Positions 42,812-50,748 of a stretch of DNA of 51,698 nucleotides are shown piece by piece. The stretch's first letter is position 1, and each line of letters starts with the position of its first letter. A model generated the notes under the pieces. It was given only the letters and a program-made list of their open reading frames with translations, did no database searches and had not been told where the DNA came from. Where the stretch lies: the NCBI GenBank assembly GCA_964499425.1, contig CAZCLD010000003.1, forward strand, positions 1-51,698, read 5' to 3'. A program made the translations under genes and the position numbers. This DNA comes from JAQBYK01 sp964499425. Lineage in GTDB: Bacteria > Patescibacteriota > Gracilibacteria > UBA1369 > LOWO2-01-FULL-3.

Positions 42812-43822
42812 ATGAAAATGAAGAAAAAATTCTCAATCCTGCTCATAGTTGCAGTACTCTTAATTGGACTTGGATACTTTAGCTACAGATCTAATATCTA
42901 CTCCCCCGTCGACAAAGATGACAACACAGAGATCTCCTTCGAAATTCTAAAGGGCACACCTGTAAGAGAAATTGCTAAAAATCTCGAGACACAAGATTTA
43001 ATTCACAGTGATTTTTCCTTTTATCTATACGTAAAATCGCATTCACTAGGCAAAAAAATCTTGGCAGGACGATTTAATCTAAATAAAACAATGAACACTC
43101 CTGAAATTATAGATTATCTAGTAGATCCAGCTAAAGCCCAATTCCGAATAACAATTCAAGAAGGATTAACAGCCATGGATATAGACAAAAAACTCACAGA
43201 GCTGTCACTCATAGAGGCCGGCGAATTCTTAGATGAATCAAAAAATTTTGACGGCTGGGAATACTATGATTTTCTTGATAAAGAAGTCCTTTCAACCCTG
43301 GAATTACCTATAGAAGGGTATCTCTATCCAGATTCTTACTTCCTAAATGGTGCAGATTTCCAGCCTCACGATATGATCTATCTCAGCATGGATAATTTTG
43401 AAAAAAAATGGCTAGAACTCAACAAATCTTTGGGCAATAAATCCATGAATGAAATCATCACTATGGCTTCGATTATCGAAAATGAGGTAAGAGATAGCTC
43501 AGATCGCAAATTAGTTTCAGGGATCCTATGGAAACGACTGGATAATAGCTGGCCCTTGGGAGCAGATGCAACCCTGCTATATATCACAGATGACCGCGAG
43601 ATCAGTCAGAAAGATCTTGAAATAGACTCACCGTACAACACTCGCAAATACCTAGGACTGCCCCCCGGCCCAATCAGCAACCCCAGCATGGACAGTATAG
43701 AAGCAGCACTCTCACCAACAGAAAGCTCATATTGGTTTTACCTCACAACTGCAGACACAGGAGAAGTCATATACGCAAAAACAAACGAAGAGCACAATAT
43801 AAACAAGGCAAAATACCTATGA
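42812..43822 (+). CDS. mltG: Endolytic peptidoglycan transglycosylase MltG
   Basis: MltG cuts nascent glycan strands inside the membrane-proximal wall and is thought to set strand length. The 336 residues show an N-terminal membrane anchor (about 5-25), a LysM-like segment, and the YceG/MltG domain with EGYLYPDSY, TMASIIENEV (catalytic Glu) and LPPGPISNPSMDSIEAAL. All key motifs are intact and the length is normal. The stop abuts the end of the convergent lipoprotein gene with no gap. Confidence 0.95.
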   Translation: MKMKKKFSILLIVAVLLIGLGYFSYRSNIYSPVDKDDNTEISFEILKGTPVREIAKNLETQDLIHSDFSFYLYVKSHSLGKKILAGRFNLNKTMNTPEIIDYLVDPAKAQFRITIQEGLTAMDIDKKLTELSLIEAGEFLDESKNFDGWEYYDFLDKEVLSTLELPIEGYLYPDSYFLNGADFQPHDMIYLSMDNFEKKWLELNKSLGNKSMNEIITMASIIENEVRDSSDRKLVSGILWKRLDNSWPLGADATLLYITDDREISQKDLEIDSPYNTRKYLGLPPGPISNPSMDSIEAALSPTESSYWFYLTTADTGEVIYAKTNEEHNINKAKYL

Positions 43823-44401
43823 TTACTTAAAATTTAGACCTTCCAAAAATCTATCAAATTCAGGGACCTTTTGTGCAAAGTCTTCCATAGGAACACTAAA
43901 TACAATAATAATAATTTCGTCTTCCTTGAAAACTAAAACCCTTCTAAGTTGTCTTCGCTGAACAGCTTCTAATGCAGAGATATACTCATCAACTGCAAAA
44001 GCTCCTTGCGCAGAATCAAGTCCCTTAAACTTACTAGAAACAGGAAACTCTACCACTTCAAAATTTTCCCAGGGAGAAATATTTGTCTGCTCAATCTCGG
44101 CACTAATAGACTCAAAGCTCATCTCTACCAACTTGAGTGGAAAATATTGTTCTACAGTCTCTTTGTTAGGGACGCCAACGAAAAACTCGAGATTAAAAAC
44201 GGTTATATTAGAAATTCCTCCATCGTCCCCTTCCAAATATAACCAATCTCCCTCTTGTAAACTTGAATCAACCACTGTCCATCCCGCAGGAATTTCAGCA
44301 ATTAAATGATCATTTTCAAAAACATTGTCAGCCAATCCTCCACCAGTACATGAGACAAAAAGTAAAGATGCAATGAACAATCCGGGCAATTTATAAGACA
44401 T
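43823..44401 (-). CDS. Putative lipoprotein of unknown function
   Basis: A 192-residue predicted lipoprotein with a short signal ending LLFVSC, where Cys would be lipidated. The mature domain (ENDHLIAEIPAGWTVVDSS, VLVFKEDEIIIIVFSVP) is beta-rich and resembles, in general pattern, small extracytoplasmic PsbP/DUF1795-like domains with an IPxGW motif, but the assignment is tentative. Its stop codon abuts that of mltG on the other strand. It lies 24 bases downstream of the FecR-like gene. Confidence 0.75.
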   Translation of the reverse strand: MSYKLPGLFIASLLFVSCTGGGLADNVFENDHLIAEIPAGWTVVDSSLQEGDWLYLEGDDGGISNITVFNLEFFVGVPNKETVEQYFPLKLVEMSFESISAEIEQTNISPWENFEVVEFPVSSKFKGLDSAQGAFAVDEYISALEAVQRRQLRRVLVFKEDEIIIIVFSVPMEDFAQKVPEFDRFLEGLNFK

Positions 44402-44425
44402 ATTTTAATTTGTTAATTAAGAATT

Positions 44426-45691
44426 TTAGAAACTTGGTTCAGGTTCAGGTTCAGGCTCTGGTTCTGGTTCAGGCTCTGGTTCCACTTCAGCAGGAGCATA
44501 GAAAACCTTCACCACAAGCTTTTCGGTTTTATTACCTTCACTATCCTCAGCATGGACTTCATAAATATTTTCACCTTCCTTCATAAGATCATAGTCAGCA
44601 TTGGCAAAATAAGTCCAACTTTTATCACCAGGCTTAAATTTGGTCAGAGTATAGCCATTTACTACCACTTTAGAAGCCCCCGAAACAGATCCAGTCAAGG
44701 TAGCTAATACGCCACTGACATTGTAGAACCCATTTTCGTCAACCTCTGCGCCACCAGCAACACTCGAAATACTCGGCTTAGTCAAAGAGTCAAGCACCAC
44801 CTCAGTATCAGGTTCTTCTGGCTCAGGATCCTCCTCAGGCAGCTCATCAGGTTTGTCAGGTTGAACAACAACATCCTCATCCTGCTCATCAACAACCTCT
44901 GGCTCAACCTTACGAAGACCAGCATTGTCCGAACTGGCAGATTTCTCAAAAACAGTTGGAGATTTGTCTTCACCTGTATTCCATAAGAACCAAGCACCTT
45001 TTTTGAAATCATCAGAAATAGCACTATGTACAGTAGGACTAAGATAAGCTCTATAATTAGTCAAAACATCTTTTGAAAAAATTATTTCCTGAGCAAGACC
45101 AATTTTCTCGGTCTCAACTATCGTATCACCATCTAAAACGTCAACCTCCAACCCTTCATTCTTTTCGAAAACATTGATAACCCTTACAATTTCCTCATCA
45201 CCATTCTCAATCTCATAAACACTTGCAGCCATGGATCTCACCCTAATATCATCCAAGATCACATCAATTTCCGTATTGCCAGTGTCTTTATACACTTTGT
45301 TAAACCAAAGATTTCCCTCAATAAGAGTCAACTCAATATAAGAATCACTTAAATCATCCACAATTGAATCAAAACGAATCTCAGTACTACCATCCATACG
45401 CATCAAAGTCCCATCAAAAAATTCCAGGATAATAAGGGCATCTCCTGAAGATCGGACTTCATCACCTTGCATAACAACCGCGTCAGAAGAGAGATCAAAA
45501 TAGTCCTGTGTGCCCCAGGTCTTCATCTGAGCGTTGCCTTCCAATATATGCATATACGCAGCGCGAGCACTGTCAGTTGAGAAAAGTGCTCTCCATAAAT
45601 TGAAGCCCAACACAAGGATAACGCCAAGACAAATAATGATCAAAAATGGCATTACATAATCGGTACTACGATGACGTTTGCGATAATGCAT
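44426..45691 (-). CDS. Membrane-anchored FecR-domain-like protein
   Basis: A 421-residue protein with an N-terminal membrane helix (about 13-33) after a basic start, so the bulk is outside. A FecR-like beta domain (about 48-210) shows GNAQMK, DEVRSSGDALIILEFFDGTLMRMDGSTEIRF and ELTLIEGNLWFNKVY, the pattern of FecR extracytoplasmic domains. Then come an Asp/Glu/Pro-rich linker, an Ig-like domain (about 305-400) with SVSGASKVVVNGYTL and a final Pro-Glu repeat. There is no neighbouring sigma factor or TonB receptor, so this is probably not an iron-signalling anti-sigma factor but a surface-exposed FecR-domain protein. It lies 49 bases after dnaA on the same strand. Confidence 0.82.
   Translation of the reverse strand: MHYRKRHRSTDYVMPFLIIICLGVILVLGFNLWRALFSTDSARAAYMHILEGNAQMKTWGTQDYFDLSSDAVVMQGDEVRSSGDALIILEFFDGTLMRMDGSTEIRFDSIVDDLSDSYIELTLIEGNLWFNKVYKDTGNTEIDVILDDIRVRSMAASVYEIENGDEEIVRVINVFEKNEGLEVDVLDGDTIVETEKIGLAQEIIFSKDVLTNYRAYLSPTVHSAISDDFKKGAWFLWNTGEDKSPTVFEKSASSDNAGLRKVEPEVVDEQDEDVVVQPDKPDELPEEDPEPEEPDTEVVLDSLTKPSISSVAGGAEVDENGFYNVSGVLATLTGSVSGASKVVVNGYTLTKFKPGDKSWTYFANADYDLMKEGENIYEVHAEDSEGNKTEKLVVKVFYAPAEVEPEPEPEPEPEPEPEPSF
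44432..44482 (-). repeat. Hexanucleotide repeat encoding Pro-Glu
   Basis: About eight 6-base units (GAACCT / GAGCCA-like on the minus strand) encode the C-terminal Pro-Glu repeat of the FecR-like protein. Confidence 0.8.
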
Positions 45692-45740
45692 GATAGCGCT
45701 ATTCTAAGCCACCAAACGAAAATTGTAAATTGAAAATCAC

Positions 45741-47150
45741 TTACAGTCCCATCTCACGCTTAATCGCGTTCACATCACGGACCAAACGAATATTCTTTTT
45801 GAGAAGTTTTGCAGTCTTATTACAAGCATGCATTACTGTAGTATGATTTCTACCCCCAAACCCACTACCGATCTTCTGATAGGAGTAACCAAGCTCGTTC
45901 TTAATCAAATACATGCACACCTGGCGAGGATTCATGAATTCTTTTCGTCTGTCCTTACCTGTCATCTCAGAAAGATCAACATTGTAATACGAGGATACAA
46001 TTGCCATTACATCTTCCGCAGTCTTAATCACACTTTTTGAGCTCTCCGCCTCAATATCAAATCCCACAATCTTTTGAGCTTTATTCATCCTACGAATAAT
46101 TTCAGCAGCGGTTTTGATGGTCGTAACCCTATTAAAGAAATCACTATCCGCAAGCATTTGTCTCAATACCCCCTCAAGCTCACGAACACTAGTTTTTACA
46201 TTATTAGCAATAAACTCCAGTACTTCAGGATCAATAATCATCTGGAATTCCTTACATTTCTGCTGAAGAATAGCCAATCTGGTTTCAAAATCAGGGACAA
46301 TTAATTCTACTACCATCCCCATAGAGAATCGGCTCTTAAGACGCTCATCCAAATTATCAAGCTCGCTAGGAGGTCTATCACTAGTAATCACAATTTGCTT
46401 ATTTGCATTGTAAAGCTCATTGAAGGTATGAAAGAACTCTTGTTGAGAAGAATTCTTATTGGCAAAAAACTGAACATCATCGATCAAAAGACAATCCACA
46501 TTACGATACCTATCTTTAAACTTTGGCATATGCCTCTTTCCAATTGCTTCAACAACCTCAGAAACAAATCTCTCAGCAGTCATATAGTGAACAACCATTT
46601 CTGAATACTCCTTGAGAGTTTCATTCCCAATAGCTTGCAAAAGATGTGTCTTACCAAGACCTGACTTTCCATAGATATAAAGAGGATTGTAAGTGCCACC
46701 AGGAGCCTTAGAGACGGCCTGACAAGCAGCATGAGGCAAACGATTATCTATCCCCACAATGAAATTATGAAAACGGTAACGATCGTTTAGAACTTTACTC
46801 ACATGAGAAGTTCCTCCCTTTGTTACTTTCACCTCATTAACATTCCTGACCTTTCTAACCTTTTTCTCACTATCCCCAAACATAGCTTTCACATCCACTC
46901 CTTTACCACCTTCAACCAAATAGCTGATCTTTTTTATCTCAGGATCAATCTCTTCAACGGCCTGTAAAATCTTGGTATTGTATTTAGACTCAATCCAGCT
47001 TTGTGCATAAGTTGTAGGAACTCTTAATATAACCACTCCATCCCTCTTGTCAGTAAGCTCAGTATCCTGAAACCAAGTTATAAAGTGAGCCTTTTTAATA
47101 GTTGGCTTGAGCCGTTTTAAAACAGATAACCATAAATCTTGATACGCCAT
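45741..47150 (-). CDS. dnaA: Chromosomal replication initiator DnaA
   Basis: DnaA binds the origin and melts it to start replication. The 469-residue protein has domain I (DLWLSVLKRLKPTIKKAHFITWF), a short linker, the AAA+ ATPase with Walker A GKSGLGKTH and Walker B LLIDDVQFF, sensor 2 (RELEGVL), and the C-terminal DNA-binding domain with the signature GGRNHTTVMHACN. All are intact. The DNA-binding helix is normal, so ordinary DnaA boxes would be expected somewhere. A TATAAT at 47215-47220 lies about 64 bases before the ATG. It is not next to dnaN or recF here. Confidence 0.98.
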   Translation of the reverse strand: MAYQDLWLSVLKRLKPTIKKAHFITWFQDTELTDKRDGVVILRVPTTYAQSWIESKYNTKILQAVEEIDPEIKKISYLVEGGKGVDVKAMFGDSEKKVRKVRNVNEVKVTKGGTSHVSKVLNDRYRFHNFIVGIDNRLPHAACQAVSKAPGGTYNPLYIYGKSGLGKTHLLQAIGNETLKEYSEMVVHYMTAERFVSEVVEAIGKRHMPKFKDRYRNVDCLLIDDVQFFANKNSSQQEFFHTFNELYNANKQIVITSDRPPSELDNLDERLKSRFSMGMVVELIVPDFETRLAILQQKCKEFQMIIDPEVLEFIANNVKTSVRELEGVLRQMLADSDFFNRVTTIKTAAEIIRRMNKAQKIVGFDIEAESSKSVIKTAEDVMAIVSSYYNVDLSEMTGKDRRKEFMNPRQVCMYLIKNELGYSYQKIGSGFGGRNHTTVMHACNKTAKLLKKNIRLVRDVNAIKREMGL

Positions 47151-47396
47151 AGCAAAGCTGAATAATGAAATGTCCTCTGGAAATTTATGCCCTAAACTTC
47201 TTTTGGATCAACATATTATAGATTTTAAAATCGCGATTCAATACCAAGAATCCCCCATTTGTAGCATCCTAGGGATAGGGACTCACCATAGCTGGCCATA
47301 CTATATTTAGTGAATAAATATGAACAACAAAACAATATTCGTCTAAGTGCAATAGCCTTCACAGTACAAATATCAATGCAACTCAAGTAGAAAATT
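47151..47396. other. Intergenic region upstream of dnaA (candidate control region)
   Basis: The longest clearly non-coding stretch in the window, 246 bases. It holds the predicted dnaA -10, overlapping palindromes at 47221-47238, and an AT-rich part. I found no TTATCCACA-type DnaA box or near variant, so I do not call an origin. Confidence 0.6.
47215..47238 (-). promoter_or_regulatory. dnaA -10 with overlapping palindromes in the spacer
   Basis: On the minus strand TATAAT (47215-47220) directly follows a perfect 12-base palindrome GATTTTAAAATC (47221-47232), which overlaps a perfect 10-base palindrome AATCGCGATT (47229-47238). The palindromes occupy the region where the spacer and -35 would be, a plausible operator for a dnaA regulator. 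Confidence 0.5.
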
Positions 47397-49013
47397 TTAG
47401 CCTCCCGCTAATCTTACAATGTCAGAATAAGTCACTACGAAAATCAATAACAAAATCAAGATATAGCCAAGAACATGTATCCAAGCTTCCCATTTTTGGG
47501 GAACTGGTCGACCAATTAAAAATTCGATGAGAATAAAAAGAAGCCTACCTCCATCCAAAGCCGGGAAAGGAAGTATATTAATCACAGCCAGACTCAAGGA
47601 AAGTATGGCCATAAAACGAATCAGAGGTATAAATCCTTCTTGCACGAAAGTATGAGTCATCTGGGCAATACCAACTGGCCCCGCTACCGACTGATCAACT
47701 TCACCATCAAGAATCAACCCAGAAACAAAATTTCCCAACATACCCACGGTCAATTTCGAAAGTCTATAAGTCTCACCAAAGGACTTATACAAAGAAATAT
47801 ACCAAGGATATCGCTCTTCCTTTATCTCTTTGACCGAGGAAACTAAGTCCACATTATAAATGCTAACACCCTGGTCTGCCCCATAACTCATCAATTCTGA
47901 AAGATAAACACCAATTTTTCCCTCCTCAGGCGTAATTTCATAAAACATCCTCTGCCCACCTCTATTGATCAAATAAGCCAAATTCTCATCTGCGTGCTCC
48001 TCAACAAATTTTATTAATTCCAGACTATCATTTATATCAGTCCCGTTTACAGAAAGAATTATATCTTCCTCTAAAATCCCTGCCCTTGCAGCTGGCGAAT
48101 CAGGAATAACCCTTGAAACAAGCACCTGCCTAATGAGATCCCGCTCAACTATAACAGTAGACACTAAACCATCTCGGTAAACTTCATAATCAAGAGATGA
48201 AACCCCACGAACAAGATCCTCATACTGTTCAACATTGAAAACCTGAGATCCATTTACAGAGATCACCGTATCACCAGGTCGTAAACCGGCCTTATAATAA
48301 TCTGTGTGTTTTTTGAGATCAAAAATTCTCACCCTCGGAAAAGATGCATAATCATAAAAATCAATCCCCAATCCACCATCACCAGACAAATCCTCCACTT
48401 GAGCCTCACTGATATTAATATTTACGCTCTGCCCATTTCTAACAATGCTGTAAAAACCAGCAGAATCCGGATCAAAATAACCATTAATTTCTTTACCATC
48501 CACAGCATAAATCGTGTCATTAGGGCTTATTCCTACCTGCTGTGCCAGACTATTTAGTTCAACAGATTTAACCTTAACACCTGCCTCTAAAATTATCTGA
48601 TTATCACCAACTGCTGGCAAAATATCATCCGGACCAAGCAAAGGCTCCATACCAGCAGTAAATCCGACAAACAAAAGGAACCAAGCCAAAAGAAAATTCA
48701 TCACTACACCAGCAATGATAACAAAAACTCTCGCACGCATAGGCTTTCCTGCAAAACTTCGCTTACTCCTGAGCATTTTTGGATCAGCACTATCCTCTCC
48801 AAACATCCTCACAAAACCACCAAAAGGAATCCAGTTAACCGAATAAATCGTCTCTCCTTTTTTCTTTCCCCAAAGCCGGGGAGGTAAACCAATTCCAAAC
48901 TCTTCAACCTTAATGCCAGCTCTCTTAGCCATTGTAAAATGACCAAACTCATGGATAAGCACTAGGACAGAGAAAATAACAATAAAAACAATGATAGTAA
49001 TGAGGATCTCCAT
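47397..49013 (-). CDS. rseP: Site-2 family intramembrane zinc metalloprotease, RseP type, with PDZ domains
   Basis: RseP-like proteases cut transmembrane segments of signalling proteins and leftover signal peptides. The 538 residues have the zinc motif HEFGH (His21, Glu22, His25) in the first membrane segment and the second zinc-site motif INILPFPALDGGRLLF near the C-terminus. Between them lie three PDZ-like stretches (VGISPNDTIYAVDGKEING, AGLRPGDTVISVNGSQVFN, AGILEEDIILSVNGTDIND), more than the two in Escherichia coli RseP, which explains the extra length. It starts 19 bases after frr, matching the pyrH-frr-...-rseP order of many bacteria with uppS, cdsA and dxr left out. Confidence 0.94.
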   Translation of the reverse strand: MEILITIIVFIVIFSVLVLIHEFGHFTMAKRAGIKVEEFGIGLPPRLWGKKKGETIYSVNWIPFGGFVRMFGEDSADPKMLRSKRSFAGKPMRARVFVIIAGVVMNFLLAWFLLFVGFTAGMEPLLGPDDILPAVGDNQIILEAGVKVKSVELNSLAQQVGISPNDTIYAVDGKEINGYFDPDSAGFYSIVRNGQSVNINISEAQVEDLSGDGGLGIDFYDYASFPRVRIFDLKKHTDYYKAGLRPGDTVISVNGSQVFNVEQYEDLVRGVSSLDYEVYRDGLVSTVIVERDLIRQVLVSRVIPDSPAARAGILEEDIILSVNGTDINDSLELIKFVEEHADENLAYLINRGGQRMFYEITPEEGKIGVYLSELMSYGADQGVSIYNVDLVSSVKEIKEERYPWYISLYKSFGETYRLSKLTVGMLGNFVSGLILDGEVDQSVAGPVGIAQMTHTFVQEGFIPLIRFMAILSLSLAVINILPFPALDGGRLLFILIEFLIGRPVPQKWEAWIHVLGYILILLLIFVVTYSDIVRLAGG

Positions 49014-49032
49014 AGGAATTTGAGGGTATATT

Positions 49033-49593
49033 CTAGATAGTCATGACATCTTGCTCTTTACTCTTCGCAAGATCATCGATCTTGGCATTCATGCCATCAA
49101 CCTTGTCTTGCAGCTTCTTATCAGCATCACGCAAATCATCTTCCGTGATATCACTACTGGATTTTAGCTGTTTGAAGGAGTTATGAGCATCCTGTCGAGC
49201 ACTTCTAATCGTTATTCTAGCATCTTCAGCTAGCTTTTTCACATGTTTAGTCAGATCAGCTCTTCTTTCCTCGGTTAATGGAGGAATAGAAATCCGAACA
49301 ACATTTCCATCATTAACAGGGTTAAGACCAAGACCAGCATTGACTATCCCCTTTTCAATTTCTGCCAAAGCAGCCTTATCCCAAGGCGAAATCTGGATTG
49401 TCCTGGCATCAGGCACCGAAATGCTTGCCACAGCTTTGATGGGCTGAGCAACTCCGTACATTGAAACAGATACATTGTCTATAAGCGCAGGATTAGCACG
49501 TCCCAATTGTAAACGTGCAAATTCCTCCCCCAAATGGGTAACCGCCTTATCAAATTCAGCCGCAGCCTTGCTAATTGCATTATCTACACTCAT
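49033..49593 (-). CDS. frr: Ribosome recycling factor
   Basis: Frr splits the post-termination ribosome together with EF-G. The 186-residue length is standard. The N-terminal and C-terminal helices of domain I (EEFARLQLGRANPALIDNVSVSMYG; LTKHVKKLAEDARITIRSARQDAHNSFKQL) and the small domain II (QPIKAVASISVPDARTIQISPWD) are all recognisable. It follows pyrH by 12 bases and precedes the RseP-type protease. Confidence 0.97.
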   Translation of the reverse strand: MSVDNAISKAAAEFDKAVTHLGEEFARLQLGRANPALIDNVSVSMYGVAQPIKAVASISVPDARTIQISPWDKAALAEIEKGIVNAGLGLNPVNDGNVVRISIPPLTEERRADLTKHVKKLAEDARITIRSARQDAHNSFKQLKSSSDITEDDLRDADKKLQDKVDGMNAKIDDLAKSKEQDVMTI

Positions 49594-49605
49594 ATTTAAT
49601 AGTTG

Positions 49606-50319
49606 TTAATTGATCAGTGTTCCTATTCTAGCGCCAGTAACAGCTTTTTCAATGCTAGCTTTTTTATTTAAATTGAAGACAAGCATAGACAAACCCCCTT
49701 GCTCACACAAAGAAGCACAAGTCAGATCCATCACCCCAAGTTTCTTGTCTATTACCTGCTTGTAGCTCATTTTTGTATATTTTTTGGCATCCTTATGCTT
49801 CATTGGATCCTTGTCATAAACATAATCAACCTTGGTAGCCTTTAAAAGAACATCACAGCTCATTTCAAGAGCCCGCAGAGCTGCTGCGGTATCAGTAGTA
49901 AAAAACGGACTGCCCGTACCACCAGCAAAGATTACTATTTTCCCCGTATCCATTTTATGACTTGCTCGCTTAGGAACATAGGTCTCAAGAGCCTTGGGTG
50001 CAGGAAATGCGCTAACCGCCTGCACATCAGCACCAACATCCTTGAGAGCATTCTCAAAGGCCAAAGCGTTCATGACAGTAGCCATCATCCCCATAGTATC
50101 AGATGTCACACGATTCAAACCAAGCCCCTTAAAATCACGATATCTCCAGATATTCCCACCACCAATCACAACCCCAATCTGACACCCTTTCTTCTGTAAT
50201 TTCACTACATCCTTCGCAAGTGAACTCAAGACCTTAGCATCAAATAAACGACCATCCTTTCCACCAAAAACTTCACCAGAAAGCTTCAGTAGGACACGTT
50301 TATATTTTAGTTTAGCCAT
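49606..50319 (-). CDS. pyrH: UMP kinase PyrH
   Basis: PyrH phosphorylates UMP to UDP and feeds pyrimidine nucleotides and UDP-sugars for the envelope. The 237 residues show the amino-acid-kinase fold motifs KRVLLKLSGEVFGG, GVVIGGGNIWR, DTMGMMATVMNALAF, FAGGTGSPFFTTDTAAALRALE and KVDYVYDKDPMKHKDA. The length is usual. frr lies 12 bases downstream. A small tail-anchored-like gene ends one base before its start. Confidence 0.97.
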   Translation of the reverse strand: MAKLKYKRVLLKLSGEVFGGKDGRLFDAKVLSSLAKDVVKLQKKGCQIGVVIGGGNIWRYRDFKGLGLNRVTSDTMGMMATVMNALAFENALKDVGADVQAVSAFPAPKALETYVPKRASHKMDTGKIVIFAGGTGSPFFTTDTAAALRALEMSCDVLLKATKVDYVYDKDPMKHKDAKKYTKMSYKQVIDKKLGVMDLTCASLCEQGGLSMLVFNLNKKASIEKAVTGARIGTLIN

Positions 50320-50320
50320 A

Positions 50321-50707
50321 TTAACTTCGAAGTAATATCCAGGTTAAAACTATTCCAAGCAAAATACCTAGCAAGAAGATTACAGGTAGCTTCCGATCCC
50401 CCTTTTCCTCATGAGCGTTCGCCAAATCAGCTAAAAGATCGGTACTAATGATTACATCCTCATCCATGTGCTTCTCAAAAATCTCTTCATAAGAATGGTT
50501 TGCAATAAGATTCACAAACTTCTCAAACTTAACTTTCACCTTATCAAAAGATTTGCTAGCTGCATTCTCTACCTCAGTACTGGGGGTAGCCTCAATTTTT
50601 CCAGCTAACCTCTCATCAGAGACTTGCTCAATCTTGAACTCAGCTTCATCCTCATTCCGAAGATCAATTACACCTTCTTCACCAGTTTTATTAGAAGTAT
50701 TGGACAT
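50321..50707 (-). CDS. Small protein with a C-terminal membrane anchor
   Basis: A 128-residue protein I do not recognise. It is acidic and polar for about 105 residues, then ends in one hydrophobic segment (LPVIFLLGILLGIVLTWILL) and two residues, the layout of a tail-anchored protein facing the cytoplasm. A helical segment (SFDKVKVKFEKFVNLIAN) precedes it. It is one base upstream of pyrH and so is probably in its operon. A promoter-like site lies nine bases before the ATG. Confidence 0.65.
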   Translation of the reverse strand: MSNTSNKTGEEGVIDLRNEDEAEFKIEQVSDERLAGKIEATPSTEVENAASKSFDKVKVKFEKFVNLIANHSYEEIFEKHMDEDVIISTDLLADLANAHEEKGDRKLPVIFLLGILLGIVLTWILLRS

Positions 50708-50716
50708 TCTTGAAGA

Positions 50717-50745
50717 AGAATATCACAACCCATTATGAAAGTGAA
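50717..50745 (-). promoter_or_regulatory. Weak promoter of the tail-anchored gene and pyrH-frr-rseP
   Basis: On the minus strand TTCACT (50740-50745) and TATTCT (50717-50722) are 17 bases apart, each matching four of six consensus bases. The -10 ends nine bases before the ATG. Confidence 0.35.
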
Positions 50746-50748
50746 TAA

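Noticed and set aside
47151..47396. Replication origin
   Set aside because: The region lies next to dnaA but has no DnaA box of TTATCCACA type or a near match on either strand.
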